A stretch of 64,000 nt of DNA from Lactobacillus sp. ESL0677 (GCF_029392875.1 NZ_CP113946.1:1240001-1304000); one strand, 5' to 3'. Counted from the first letter of the stretch, positions 9,184-17,266 are shown. The notes: generated by a model not told the origin, from the letters alone. A program made the numbers and translations.

Positions 9184-9222
9184 GAACATTTGTTTGTCTT
9201 TAGCAAAACTTTTTGGTAAACT
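9184..9222 (+). promoter_or_regulatory. lexA promoter with overlapping LexA box
   Basis: TTGTCT (9194-9199) and TAAACT (9217-9222), 17 nt apart, form a plausible promoter. Overlapping the -35 is GAACATTTGTTT (9184-9195), one base from the Gram-positive SOS consensus GAAC-N4-GTTC. Its complement, AAACAAATGTTC, recurs exactly at 51901-51912 upstream of another gene. The position fits LexA autoregulation and could also affect divergent ynzC. Confidence 0.6.
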
Positions 9223-9263
9223 TACCTTATAGAAATTTTATCTTACAGTAATGGGGAGCAATT

Positions 9264-9887
9264 ATGCCTGTTAATCATGATTCCAAACAATTAGAAATAT
9301 TACGCTATATTTATGAAACCGTGGCAGACCGTGGCTTTCCCCCTACTGTGCGTGAAATCTGTGCCGCAGTTAATTTATCTTCGACCTCAACAGTTCACGG
9401 TCATTTATCCCGTTTAGAGCGCAAAGGTTTACTAATTAAAGACGCCACTAAGCCGCGAGCTTTAGAAATTACAACAGAAGGTAAACGAGCATTAGGAATT
9501 AAGCCGAGTGAAATTCCAGTCGTCGGCGTTGTTACTGCTGGACAACCAATTTTAGCCGTTGAAGATATTGAGGATTATTTTCCTCTTCCGCCAGACTTAG
9601 CCAATGATGCTGGCGACCTATTTATGTTAAAAGTGCACGGCGAAAGTATGATTAATGCTGGTATTTTAAATGGCGACAACGTTATCGTGCGTAAGCAAAG
9701 TTCCGCTATTAATGGTGAAATTGTTGTCGCAATGACCGAAGAAAACGAGGCAACAGTTAAACGTTTTTATAAAGAAAAGAACCATTACCGCTTGCAACCC
9801 GAAAATGACACAATGGCACCGATTATTCTTGACCGCGTGCAAATCTTAGGTAAGGTAGTTGGCCTTTACCGTAATAATATTAATTAA
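9264..9887 (+). CDS. lexA: SOS repressor LexA
   Basis: A 207-residue repressor/autoprotease. The N-terminal winged helix (about 1-70) carries [24 protein letters not shown]. The self-cleavage site is Ala92-Gly93 (VVTAGQPI). The peptidase dyad is Ser128 (VHGESMI) and Lys166 (EATVKRFY). Length and all catalytic residues are normal, so it should be functional. ATG at 9264 follows GGGGAGC. Its promoter has a LexA-type box; a second set of boxes lies at 51857-51912. Confidence 0.97.
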   Translation: MPVNHDSKQLEILRYIYETVADRGFPPTVREICAAVNLSSTSTVHGHLSRLERKGLLIKDATKPRALEITTEGKRALGIKPSEIPVVGVVTAGQPILAVEDIEDYFPLPPDLANDAGDLFMLKVHGESMINAGILNGDNVIVRKQSSAINGEIVVAMTEENEATVKRFYKEKNHYRLQPENDTMAPIILDRVQILGKVVGLYRNNIN

Positions 9888-9888
9888 T

Positions 9889-9922
9889 CAAAAAGACTAG
9901 AATTTTCGTTCTAGTCTTTTTG
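9889..9922. terminator. Bidirectional terminator overlapping the UDG stop codon
   Basis: A perfect 14-bp stem (9890-9903 with 9908-9921) and 4-nt loop, A-rich and T-rich at its two ends. The right arm encodes the final residues and stop of the converging UDG-like gene, so one hairpin serves both genes. Confidence 0.85.
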
Positions 9923-10561
9923 ATTATCTAAATACGGCTTCAGTGCGAGCCAATCTTTTTTAATAGTTTCCGTCAATTTCCGATTATAAAAAACTGCAGC
10001 CGGATGATATTCCATTATTACCGTATATTTTTCCGTTGACCATTCATAGCCATCTTCAGCAGTATTCAACTGCAAAATTGGCGCTTGCGCAATTACTTGC
10101 CCGTGCTCTTGCGAAATGCTGTGTCCAGGACCAAGCAAGCGTTCGATTGCAGTGCCGCCAACGGTAACGATAATTTTAGGCTGAACATGCGCAATTTCAT
10201 AATCGAAGAATGGTGCGTGAGCCAAAACTTCCTTCTTAGTTGGTTTACGATTCGGATGCTTAATAACCTCTTTATTTTCTTTCTTACTGAAAACAGTTTT
10301 GGTCGCGTAAGGACGACTACGAACGACGCTGGTAATATAGACATCATCTCGCGTTAAACCAATTAATGCCAAGGATTTCATTAATTCCTTACCTGAACTG
10401 CCATGAAACGGAACATGAGAGACAATTTCATCACGTCCTGGAGCTTCACCAACAATCATTAAGGCAGGATTTTCTGGGCCAGCACCCTCATTTAATCCTT
10501 CTAATTTCATTCCCTGTGCTCTTTTTTGCACTTTTGTAATTAACCATTCTGGATATTTCAT
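9911..10561 (-). CDS. Uracil-DNA glycosylase superfamily protein
   Basis: A 216-residue UDG-fold protein. Motif 1 is GEAPGRDE (about residues 38-45), followed by a glycine-rich loop FHGSSGKELMKSL, TVGGTAIERLLG, and motif 2-like YHPAAVFYNR. It resembles type-4/5 enzymes in layout, but it contains no cysteine at all, so it cannot hold the Fe-S cluster of type-4 UDGs. Removal of uracil or another damaged base is likely, not certain. The start is weak: ATG at 10561 directly after a GTG, with only AAAGCGA upstream. It converges on lexA. Confidence 0.75.
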   Translation of the reverse strand: MKYPEWLITKVQKRAQGMKLEGLNEGAGPENPALMIVGEAPGRDEIVSHVPFHGSSGKELMKSLALIGLTRDDVYITSVVRSRPYATKTVFSKKENKEVIKHPNRKPTKKEVLAHAPFFDYEIAHVQPKIIVTVGGTAIERLLGPGHSISQEHGQVIAQAPILQLNTAEDGYEWSTEKYTVIMEYHPAAVFYNRKLTETIKKDWLALKPYLDNQKD

Positions 10562-10564
10562 CAC

Positions 10565-10745
10565 GTATTATCGCTTTCATTTCAAGACATTTGAGATTTT
10601 CCACATTCACTCATTATTTTAGCTTCACAAAGTTTTTAGGTAAAATTTATTATAATCGCTATTATATCAGCATATCTTTTTAAAGCTTGTGAAATTTCTG
10701 TTGTTCCACAGTTGTTTCACATTAATATATTTCACAAACTATATT
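10565..10745. promoter_or_regulatory. Intergenic region with repeated TTTCACAA-type motifs
   Basis: Between two minus-strand genes, TTGTGAAA (10687-10694) is the exact inverse of TTTCACAA (10730-10737). A further TTTCAC lies between them at 10715-10720, and TTCACAA recurs at 10624-10630. Two TATAAT-like sequences also lie here, but neither has a convincing -35. Probably the upstream regulatory region of the UDG-like gene; the binding factor is unknown. Confidence 0.35.
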
Positions 10746-11510
10746 CTAGACTTTTGCCAAAATTTGTGCTGCTAGTCGTAAGGCTAACTCGTGAGCATCC
10801 CTACCCCAACCACGGTCTTCATGCTTTTCTAAATCACTTAAGGAATCGGCTGTAAACAAGATTTGCGCAAAAGCAACATGGCGAAAGTTTGCGCATGCTG
10901 CCATTGCTGCACACTCCATTTCAACACATGAAGCACCCAGCTGCTTAAACTGACTTACCTTGTCTTTGGTTTCGCGGAAAAAGCCATCGGTCGTCCAAGT
11001 AATAACTTCTTTAATCTTAAAGTCATTTTCTGCCATCAATTGTTCTACTCGAGATAAATAATCTGAATGCAAATCAATCATGTTGCCAGGAGCCAAATAA
11101 TGAAATGACGTACCCTCATCCCTAATTGCTTTCACAGGAACCAAAAAATAGTTTTCTGGTAAATCAACCAAGCTTCCAGCTGACCCAATTGCTAAAATTT
11201 GCTTGACACCGTAACTAATTAGCCAATCAAGTAATTCGACAGTCGCTGAAGCACCGATTTTAGCTTGACAGAAAGTAACTTTTTCATTGCCAAAATCCAC
11301 TTCATAAATTGGTGTCTTACCTTCAAAGCAATCATAATGACCCAGCTCGCGATGCGGATATTGAGACAAAAAGTCGACAATTGCAGCAGAAGTAATAAAC
11401 GCAAATAACAATTTTTCAGGAAAATGATAATTCAGCTCAGCTCGTTCGTGATCAGGCTCAAGTACAGCATGCGGATTAGCATCAAATTGCATTAGAAACG
11501 GTTCATTCAC
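10746..11510 (-). CDS. Nucleoside phosphorylase (PNP/UDP family 1)
   Basis: A 254-residue protein of the PNP_UDP_1 fold, which cleaves nucleosides with phosphate. The nucleotide-binding strand reads LAIGSAGSLVDLPE, and the substrate loop ASCVEMECAAMAACA carries the Met-Glu that binds ribose in this family. Closest in pattern to uridine phosphorylase-like proteins; the base specificity cannot be read. Start: GTG at 11510, 8 nt after GGAGG; a TTG five codons earlier would lie upstream of that site. The IS110 element lies immediately upstream of this gene. Confidence 0.82.
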   Translation of the reverse strand: MNEPFLMQFDANPHAVLEPDHERAELNYHFPEKLLFAFITSAAIVDFLSQYPHRELGHYDCFEGKTPIYEVDFGNEKVTFCQAKIGASATVELLDWLISYGVKQILAIGSAGSLVDLPENYFLVPVKAIRDEGTSFHYLAPGNMIDLHSDYLSRVEQLMAENDFKIKEVITWTTDGFFRETKDKVSQFKQLGASCVEMECAAMAACANFRHVAFAQILFTADSLSDLEKHEDRGWGRDAHELALRLAAQILAKV

Positions 11511-11577
11511 TTTATCATCCTCCAACTATAGAAACATATTCTTATAATATCACAAGACACAAAAACATTCTAAGCTT

Positions 11578-11623
11578 AGTGGTGGAGATAAGATCTGATC
11601 AATCTTGTCTTCACCACTTTTTA
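11578..11623 (+). terminator. Long hairpin with T tract at the left edge of the IS
   Basis: A 17-bp stem with two wobble pairs (11578-11594 with 11602-11618), 7-nt loop, then TTTTTAT. It reads as a plus-strand terminator, but the only gene to its left is transcribed away from it. It may be an insulator in the IS left end or a host hairpin the IS inserted beside; the IS boundary is not certain. Confidence 0.6.
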
Positions 11624-11636
11624 TTTATAATAAAAG

Positions 11637-11780
11637 TGGGCATGAAGCTGATAAGTCGGAGGTTTTTTTGGCGCTTAGTCGTCGTACAAAAACTGGCAGC
11701 TTCATGATACTTTATTAGATCTGTTCAAAGAATGTTAAGGACATTAATTGTCGTGTACTAGGAAAGTAGATTAATAAAGC
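11637..11780 (+). ncRNA. Candidate IS110 bridge RNA
   Basis: The 5' non-coding end folds into two consecutive stem-loops with large internal loops. Loop 1: perfect 10-bp stem 11641-11650/11697-11706 enclosing an inner 6-bp stem 11662-11667/11688-11693. Loop 2: perfect 8-bp stem 11710-11717/11772-11779 enclosing an inner hairpin 11731-11735/11741-11745. A TATAAT lies at 11626-11631, just upstream of the first stem. Two guide-bearing loops in this position are what bridge RNAs of IS110 elements show (target-binding, then donor-binding loop). I could not match the loop guides convincingly to the flanks, so the fold is seen and the function inferred. Confidence 0.6.
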
Positions 11781-11814
11781 ACTTAACACAATTTTATGTA
11801 AAGGATGGTATCAA

Positions 11815-13023
11815 ATGGAAATTGTTTTTGGAATTGATATTAGCAGTAAAACCTTTAACGTCGCTATTGGCATTGATAATTCTATCGTTAAGGAATATAA
11901 GACGACTAACAATCGTTTGGGATTTAAAGAGCTATTAGTTGATCTTAAACAGTTTGAGCAACCAGAAGTTGTCTTTGAGGCGACTGGAACTTATTCTCGG
12001 CGTTTAGAAATGTTTCTTCAAGACTATGATTATGGCTATATTCGTCTTAATCCGTTAGATGCTAAGAAACAAATGGATAATTTTAGACACCGTAAGACCG
12101 ACATTATTGATGCTAGAAATCTAGCTTTATCACAGTTTCAGTTTAAAAGGAAAAACACCTATCAAGCAAAGCCTGTTTACCAAGATTTAAAGGATTACAA
12201 TCATTTTTATCAAGAACTCAATAATGATGTTGTTCGTACTAAAGATCGGCTTCATAGTGCTTTACAGCTAACATTTCCTGAAATTGAAACTCTGCTTAGT
12301 AAAACCGATAGTAAACTTTATTGGAATCTGGTTAAGAAATTTCCAATAAGCACCATAGTATTTGAGTATTCAATTGCGGAGTTAAAAGAAATAGTGATGC
12401 ATGCCACTGACAAATGTATTTCTGATAAGCGGGCACTTAAAATCGCTGAAAAGCTATCTAAGTTAGCCAATGAAAGTTATCCTAGTGTAGATGAACAATC
12501 CGGTGTTGTAATGCAAGTAACTTATTTTGTAAATCAATTAATGCAGCTTGAGCAAGAAAAAGCTGTAGTCATCAAAGAAATGAGCGCCTTGTCTAAAGAA
12601 TTGCCAGAATATGAAGAACTACTTAGTTTACCAGGAGTAGCGGCTACTACAGCCAATGAAATTATTGCCGAATTAGGTGATATCAAACGATTTAAGCGCC
12701 CTAATCAGATCAATGCTTATATTGGCATTGATCTAAAGCAGTATGAATCAGGAGAATATAAAGCAGCACGTCACATTAGTAAGCGTGGAAACGCTGTGGC
12801 CAGAAAGATACTCTATCAGGCAGTGATTAATATGGTATCTGCAGCGACACATGATTCTGGTAAAAATCATATAGCAGACTATTACCAACGAAAAAAGCAA
12901 TCTTACCCAGTCAAAATGACCAAGAAGATTGCCATTGCTTCAATAGCTCGTCTAATTCGAACTATCTTTAGTTTAGTAAAGAATAGACAGCAGTATACAT
13001 ATTATCCAACTTTATCAAAGTAA
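11815..13023 (+). CDS. IS110-family DEDD transposase
   Basis: A 402-residue intact transposase/recombinase. The N-terminal RuvC-like DEDD domain has Asp8 (FGIDISSKTF), Glu55 (VVFEATGTYS), Asp96 and Asp99 (KTDIIDARN). A coiled-coil-like middle follows. The C-terminal transposase-20 domain holds LLSLPGVAATTANEI and HISKRGNAVARKIL with Ser322, the expected serine nucleophile. All catalytic residues are present, so the protein is probably active. Ribosome site AAAGGATGG before ATG. The gene follows the candidate bridge RNA and is closed by a terminator at 13060-13099. Confidence 0.95.
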   Translation: MEIVFGIDISSKTFNVAIGIDNSIVKEYKTTNNRLGFKELLVDLKQFEQPEVVFEATGTYSRRLEMFLQDYDYGYIRLNPLDAKKQMDNFRHRKTDIIDARNLALSQFQFKRKNTYQAKPVYQDLKDYNHFYQELNNDVVRTKDRLHSALQLTFPEIETLLSKTDSKLYWNLVKKFPISTIVFEYSIAELKEIVMHATDKCISDKRALKIAEKLSKLANESYPSVDEQSGVVMQVTYFVNQLMQLEQEKAVVIKEMSALSKELPEYEELLSLPGVAATTANEIIAELGDIKRFKRPNQINAYIGIDLKQYESGEYKAARHISKRGNAVARKILYQAVINMVSAATHDSGKNHIADYYQRKKQSYPVKMTKKIAIASIARLIRTIFSLVKNRQQYTYYPTLSK

Positions 13024-13059
13024 CACTACAAGACTATTTAAACTAACTATAATTACCAT

Positions 13060-13099
13060 ACCACCTTAATCAAAAAAATGTTAAGTTAAGGTGGTTTTT
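13060..13099 (+). terminator. Terminator after the IS110 transposase
   Basis: A perfect 10-bp stem (13060-13069 with 13086-13095) followed by a run of Ts, 36 nt after the transposase stop codon. Confidence 0.75.
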
Positions 13100-13119
13100 G
13101 GCATACAGAAGTGAGAATT

Positions 13120-13157
13120 AAAAATATGATAGTTGCGAGCAACTATCATATTTTTTT
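13120..13157. terminator. Near-perfect palindromic hairpin, bidirectional terminator
   Basis: 16-bp perfect arms (13120-13135 with 13140-13155) around a 4-nt CGAG loop, A5 at the left and T7 at the right. It can terminate on both strands. It lies between the IS and the rplS terminator; it could be host DNA beyond the IS right end or part of the element. Confidence 0.65.
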
Positions 13158-13181
13158 ATTTATTACTTGACTAATCGTAGG

Positions 13182-13216
13182 AAAAAGAACCATCTTTTTA
13201 AAAGATGGTTCTTTTT
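13182..13216 (-). terminator. Terminator of the rpsP-rimM-trmD-rplS cluster
   Basis: Inverted arms 13182-13198 and 13200-13216 form a long stem that opens a little at the tip, ending in Ts on both strands. It lies 11 nt past the rplS stop. Confidence 0.8.
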
Positions 13217-13226
13217 AATACGTGAA

Positions 13227-13574
13227 TTAACGACGCTTTTCTGCGATTCTTGCAGACTTACCATGACGTTCACGTAAGTAGTAAAGCTTAGCACGACGTA
13301 CACGACCGTGACGTAATACATCAACCTTAGCAACACGTGGATCGTTAACTGGGAAAGTACGTTCAACACCAACACCAGAAGCAATCTTACGAACAGTGTA
13401 AGTTGCAGCAATGCCAGCACCCTTTCTCTTAATTACGACACCTTCGAACATCTGGATACGTTCATGAGTACCTTCAACAACGCGAACATGAACACGAACA
13501 GTGTCACCAGCGCGGAAGTCAGGAATATCGTCACGTAATTGTTCTTTAGTTAATTCTTGAATTAATGGATCCAT
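13227..13574 (-). CDS. rplS: 50S ribosomal protein L19
   Basis: A 115-residue L19, a protein near the 30S-50S interface. Family signatures: [31 protein letters not shown] and [18 protein letters not shown]. The start is ATG at 13574 behind AGAGGAG; an in-frame ATG 7 codons further upstream lies inside the L19 leader. It is the last gene of the rpsP cluster but has its own promoter and leader RNA. Confidence 0.97.
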   Translation of the reverse strand: MDPLIQELTKEQLRDDIPDFRAGDTVRVHVRVVEGTHERIQMFEGVVIKRKGAGIAATYTVRKIASGVGVERTFPVNDPRVAKVDVLRHGRVRRAKLYYLRERHGKSARIAEKRR

Positions 13575-13589
13575 AGTTTTCTCCTCTTT

Positions 13590-13660
13590 CGGCATTCATT
13601 AACGCTACCTGCGTCAGCGGAACACCCATAACTCTTAGTGCAGCTGAATGCTGACACTTT
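13590..13660 (-). ncRNA. L19 leader RNA
   Basis: Upstream of rplS the leader has a closing stem of 6 bp (13592-13597 with 13646-13651) and an inner CGCT/AGCG hairpin next to the ribosome site. Position and closing stem fit the L19 leader family, an autoregulatory element before rplS in Firmicutes. Identified by position and fold, not by covariance search. Confidence 0.6.
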
Positions 13661-13664
13661 TAAT

Positions 13665-13693
13665 ATCTTAGCAAATTAGCTACATTAAAGCAA
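13665..13693 (-). promoter_or_regulatory. Promoter of rplS
   Basis: On the minus strand TTGCTT (13688-13693) and TAAGAT (13665-13670) are 17 nt apart, so transcription begins at the top of the L19 leader. The -35 overlaps the region just past the trmD stop. Confidence 0.65.
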
Positions 13694-13696
13694 GGC

Positions 13697-14413
13697 TTAA
13701 TCCTCTTCTTTAAATTCGGCAAGCCAGTCACGTTCTTTTTGACTCAATTCATAATTTTCTAGCATATCCGGTCGAGCTAAATATGTTGCCCTTAGTGCCT
13801 CTTTATGACGCCATTCGGCGATTTTTTGGTGATTTCCTGACGTTAAAACTTCGGGCACCTTCAAGCCTTCAAAGTTCTCCGGTCGTGTATATTGCGGATA
13901 TTCCAAAAGACCATGAGAGAAACTTTCTTCAACTGGTGAGGCTGCATTACCCAAAATGCCAGGAAGCAGCCGCACTGTCGCATCAATCATGCTCATGGTC
14001 GGCAATTCGCCACCGGTTAACACATAATCACCAATCGAAACAGTCTCATCAGCCAAATCATAAATTCGTTGGTCAAAGCCCTCATAATGACCGCAAATGA
14101 AAGTTAAATTTTTTTCATTAGACCAGCGCTGGGCCATCTTCTGGTTGAAAGTTTGCCCTTGCGGTGCGGTAATGATTACCTTGCCCTTGTTAGTCAGCGA
14201 ATCTAACGCCTTTTTAATTGGCATAATTTGCAAGACCATGCCGGCACCACCACCATATGGCGTATCATCGACATGATGGTGGACATCACTGGTAAAATCG
14301 CGAAAATTAACTAGATTAAGATCCCATTTGCCGTCCTCTAAGCCGCGCCCCAGCATTGAGGTTTGCAAGGGGGTAAACATATCTGGAAAAAGTGTTAGCA
14401 CGTTAATCTTCAT
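13697..14413 (-). CDS. trmD: tRNA (guanine-N1-)-methyltransferase TrmD
   Basis: A 238-residue SPOUT enzyme that makes m1G37 in tRNAs, preventing +1 frameshifts. Hallmarks: [25 protein letters not shown], the [11 protein letters not shown] segment and knot motif [11 protein letters not shown], with the C-terminal tRNA-binding helices complete. Its ATG overlaps the last 11 nt of rimM, a coupling usual for this cluster. Confidence 0.97.
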   Translation of the reverse strand: MKINVLTLFPDMFTPLQTSMLGRGLEDGKWDLNLVNFRDFTSDVHHHVDDTPYGGGAGMVLQIMPIKKALDSLTNKGKVIITAPQGQTFNQKMAQRWSNEKNLTFICGHYEGFDQRIYDLADETVSIGDYVLTGGELPTMSMIDATVRLLPGILGNAASPVEESFSHGLLEYPQYTRPENFEGLKVPEVLTSGNHQKIAEWRHKEALRATYLARPDMLENYELSQKERDWLAEFKEED

Positions 14414-14918
14414 CGCGCAGGCCCTCCATTAATTCAACATAAACTTTCTTGGCAGCAATATCGACCCTTTTAACAACATCATCAATGTAGGGAATTAAGT
14501 ATTCCTTGCCGGATTCTTCAGTTACTTGCCAAACATCATTGGCCCCAGGAGACATAATATCCGTGATCTTGCCTAAGACCGCGCCAGTTTGATTGTCCAA
14601 AACCGTGCAGCCAAGAATATCACGATAATAATAGACGCCATCAGGCAAGTCGTGTTGTGCATCTTCACTCACAACCAAAGTTTTGCCCTTTAATTTTTCA
14701 GCTTGGTCAATATCCGTGATCTCCGCAAACTGAACAAGCCATGATTGCTTAAATGGCCGCCCATTTGTTACCGTTAAAACACGATCATGATTATCTTTGA
14801 GAGTTAATTTACTGCCAGCAGAAAAGCGTTCTTCAGGAAAGTCGGTTACTAAATTCACCTTTAATTCACCCTTTAGTCCGTGCGTGGTCACAATCTGCGC
14901 TACATCATAAAATTGCAT
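14403..14918 (-). CDS. rimM: Ribosome maturation factor RimM
   Basis: A 171-residue 30S maturation factor that binds S19. The N-terminal RimM domain ([13 protein letters not shown]) and the C-terminal PRC barrel ([29 protein letters not shown]) are complete. The start is ATG at 14918 with AGGAGGGC upstream; a frame extended by six codons would contain that site. A weak terminator separates it from rpsP, so it gets reduced readthrough. Confidence 0.95.
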   Translation of the reverse strand: MQFYDVAQIVTTHGLKGELKVNLVTDFPEERFSAGSKLTLKDNHDRVLTVTNGRPFKQSWLVQFAEITDIDQAEKLKGKTLVVSEDAQHDLPDGVYYYRDILGCTVLDNQTGAVLGKITDIMSPGANDVWQVTEESGKEYLIPYIDDVVKRVDIAAKKVYVELMEGLRDED

Positions 14919-14941
14919 TTGCCCTCCTAAATTCAAGTAAG

Positions 14942-14973
14942 AAAAAAGTTTGAAGCAGCTAACTTCAAACTTT
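14942..14973 (-). terminator. Internal terminator between rpsP and rimM
   Basis: 11-nt arms (complement of 14963-14973 and 14945-14955) with a 7-nt loop, followed by Ts on the minus strand. No new promoter is obvious after it, so it probably acts as an attenuator setting rpsP higher than rimM-trmD. Confidence 0.65.
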
Positions 14974-14990
14974 CTATCTTTGCAAATAAA

Positions 14991-15263
14991 TTATTTGCTT
15001 TGCTTTGATTCGTGCAACTTCTTCATTAAGCCAGCACCTGAAAGAAGTGATCTAACAGTGTCTGAAGGTTGTGCACCCTTCTTAAGCCATTCAAAAATCT
15101 TGTCTTCATCAAGCTTTAATTGCTTTGGTTCTGCAACTGGGTTGTAGAAACCTACTTCTTCGATGAAACGACCATCGCGTGGCATTCTTGAGTCTGCAAC
15201 AACGATTCTGTAGAAAGGCTTTCTTTTAGCACCCATGCGGCGCATACGAATTTTTACTGACAT
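14991..15263 (-). CDS. rpsP: 30S ribosomal protein S16
   Basis: A 90-residue S16. Begins [20 protein letters not shown] and contains [21 protein letters not shown], diagnostic for the family. AGGAGG lies 9 nt before ATG. It heads the rpsP-rimM-trmD cluster from its own promoter at 15297-15325. Confidence 0.98.
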   Translation of the reverse strand: MSVKIRMRRMGAKRKPFYRIVVADSRMPRDGRFIEEVGFYNPVAEPKQLKLDEDKIFEWLKKGAQPSDTVRSLLSGAGLMKKLHESKQSK

Positions 15264-15296
15264 AAATTTATATCCTCCTAAAACTTAACGATTATT

Positions 15297-15325
15297 AATA
15301 TAGCACTTTTTCAAGCGGGTGTAAA
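15297..15325 (-). promoter_or_regulatory. Promoter of rpsP
   Basis: On the minus strand TTTACA (15320-15325) and TATATT (15297-15302) with a 17-nt spacer, 34 nt before the rpsP start. It separates rpsP from ffh. Confidence 0.75.
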
Positions 15326-15346
15326 GTGTTTTTACTTAACAGGTAA

Positions 15347-16774
15347 TTATGAGTGATAACGCTTGATCTTCATGCGCTTTTTCTTGTTCTTCTTGAACTT
15401 TTTACCCATATGACGCATTGCCATCTTGGCCATTGGCGAGTCCATCCCTGGCAAATTGCCCATGCCCTTAAAATTACCTTTGGTAATCTTACTCATCATG
15501 TCACGTGCCTGTTTAAATTGCTTAATCATGCGGTTAACTTCAACCACTGGACGACCAGACCCAGTTGCAATTCTTCTGCGCCGACTAGGATTAAGCAGCT
15601 CAGGATCCTCACGTTCTGCAGGCGTCATTGATGACACAATTGCCTTAACGTGCAGAATTTGCTTTTTATCAATATTAAGATTCTTCAGTTGCGGATTGTT
15701 AGCCATTCCTGGAATCATCTTCATGACTTGATCAAGTGGCCCCATCTTCTCAACTTGGTCGAGTTGATCAACAAAGTCGTTAAAGTCAAAGGTATTTTCC
15801 TTCATCTTTTCGGCAACTTGCTCGGCCTTTTTGGCATCATAGTCTTGCTGGGCCTTTTCAATTAAGGTCAGCATATCACCCATGCCCAAAATCCGTGATG
15901 CCATCCGATCTGGGTGGAACTGCTCAAGGTCAGTTAATTTTTCCCCTTGACCAGTGTAGATAATTGGCTTACCTGTAACCGCTCTAATGGATAATGCCGC
16001 ACCACCACGAGTATCACCATCGAGCTTAGTTAAAATAATCCCAGTAATGTCCAAGCGACTGTCAAAGCCCTTGGCAACGTCAGTTGCAGCTTGACCAGTC
16101 ATTGCGTCAACAACTAGCAAAATATTGTCAGGCTCAGCAACCTTCTTAACCTGCTCGAGCTCTTCCATCAGGGGCTCATCAATTTCCAACCGACCAGCCG
16201 TATCGATAATTACGTAGTCATTTTTATTGGTTTCAGCTTGTTTTAACCCATTCTGCACGATTTGCGCAACATCTGACTGCTCTTTTTCGCTATAAACAGG
16301 CACATTTAATTCAGCGCCGATTTGTTCAAGTTGGTCAATTGCGGCTGGACGATAAATATCACCGGCAATCAATAACGGCCGCGCCTTTTCCTTTTGCATT
16401 AAGCGGTTGGCAAGCTTACCAACAGTTGTGGTCTTACCAGTACCTTGCAGCCCGACCATCATGATGATTGTTGGAATATGCTTGGACTTGTTCAGACCAA
16501 CGGCACTTTCACCCATCATCTTAGTTAATTCATCATTAACAATTTTAATAACTTGTTGACCCGGATTTAAACTTTCCTGGACCTCCTTGCCTAAGGCCTC
16601 TTCCTTGATTTTCTTAATAAAATCTTTAACGACCTTAAAGTTAACGTCGGCCTCAAGCAATGCTAACCGAATTTCACGGCTCGCATTATTGATATCTTCT
16701 TCAGAGATTTTGCCCTTGCCAGTTAAATTCCGCAACGCTTTTTGAATTCGTTCACTTAAATTTTCAAAAGCCAT
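15347..16774 (-). CDS. ffh: Signal recognition particle GTPase Ffh
   Basis: A 475-residue SRP54 protein that captures signal sequences on nascent membrane proteins. N domain (about 1-90); G domain with GLQGTGKTTTVGKLA, DTAGRLEIDE and TKLDGDTRGGAA; Met-rich M domain (about 300-440) with RRRRIATGSGRPVVEVN. The C-terminus is lysine-rich. It starts 4 nt after ylxM. Its receptor FtsY is encoded at 21840-23138, separated by the permease/pepD block. Confidence 0.98.
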   Translation of the reverse strand: MAFENLSERIQKALRNLTGKGKISEEDINNASREIRLALLEADVNFKVVKDFIKKIKEEALGKEVQESLNPGQQVIKIVNDELTKMMGESAVGLNKSKHIPTIIMMVGLQGTGKTTTVGKLANRLMQKEKARPLLIAGDIYRPAAIDQLEQIGAELNVPVYSEKEQSDVAQIVQNGLKQAETNKNDYVIIDTAGRLEIDEPLMEELEQVKKVAEPDNILLVVDAMTGQAATDVAKGFDSRLDITGIILTKLDGDTRGGAALSIRAVTGKPIIYTGQGEKLTDLEQFHPDRMASRILGMGDMLTLIEKAQQDYDAKKAEQVAEKMKENTFDFNDFVDQLDQVEKMGPLDQVMKMIPGMANNPQLKNLNIDKKQILHVKAIVSSMTPAEREDPELLNPSRRRRIATGSGRPVVEVNRMIKQFKQARDMMSKITKGNFKGMGNLPGMDSPMAKMAMRHMGKKFKKNKKKRMKIKRYHS

Positions 16775-16778
16775 TAAG

Positions 16779-17120
16779 TCATTCTCCCCTCATTGTTCCT
16801 AATAATTGCTTAATTTTAAGTAATGCTTCTTCATGCTTATCTTGAGCAACTGTATCAGCAATCACTGTCAATTTTTGTTCTATTTCATTATAGTCTCTCT
16901 GCATGTGCAATTTTGCTTCATAATTGGTTAAAAGTTTCCGGCAGCGCCGTAAATTATCATAAACCGCCTGCCGCGACACGTTGTGATTGACGGCAATTTC
17001 GCCCAAAGACAGGTCATTATAATAATAATCCTCAAAATAACTTTGTTGGCCCTCAGTTAAGAGCTGACCATAATATGCGTATAAATCGCCTAATATTTCA
17101 TTTTTAACGAGTTCGTCCAT
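16779..17120 (-). CDS. ylxM: YlxM, putative SRP-associated HTH protein (UPF0122)
   Basis: A 113-residue all-helical protein with a sigma-like HTH (LSLGEIAVNHNVSRQAVYDNLRRC, read in two parts: about residues 38-60). Upstream of ffh throughout Firmicutes; in streptococci YlxM modulates SRP GTPase activity. It lacks other domains. It starts at ATG 17120 behind AAGGTGAAG and shares an intergenic region with the divergent permease gene. Confidence 0.9.
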   Translation of the reverse strand: MDELVKNEILGDLYAYYGQLLTEGQQSYFEDYYYNDLSLGEIAVNHNVSRQAVYDNLRRCRKLLTNYEAKLHMQRDYNEIEQKLTVIADTVAQDKHEEALLKIKQLLGTMRGE

Positions 17121-17266
17121 TACTCTTCACCTTAAATTAGTATAGCAAAAAAGCACCAGTTTGACGATTGCGAACCGCAACTCTTAGCAAATTTTCTTGT
17201 TTTTAATAGAAAAAAAGCATTTGCGATTATTTACTGGTTTTCTTACGATAATTAAACTTGCACAGC

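Larger units (their letters stand above)
11578..13099 (+). mobile_element. IS110-family insertion sequence (ends approximate)
   Basis: One complete element: a long 5' non-coding end, an intact DEDD transposase gene and a terminator after it. No terminal inverted repeats are visible, which is normal for IS110. The family integrates by a bridge-RNA-guided mechanism without long target duplications, so the ends cannot be set by eye; the left end lies somewhere between about 11578 and 11636, and the right end between 13024 and about 13180. It sits between the nucleoside phosphorylase gene and the rplS terminator and breaks no gene. Confidence 0.7.

Noticed and set aside
9184..9222. A yneA-like SOS division inhibitor beside lexA
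   Set aside because: The neighbouring small genes are yneF and ynzC; no LysM/TM protein like YneA is encoded next to lexA here.
11578..13157. Terminal inverted repeats or target duplication for the IS
   Set aside because: None found; the hairpins at the two sides differ in sequence. This is normal for IS110, so ends are left approximate.
13163..13420. Leu/Val-rich minus-strand frame overlapping rplS
   Set aside because: Out-of-frame shadow of rplS with no start signal.
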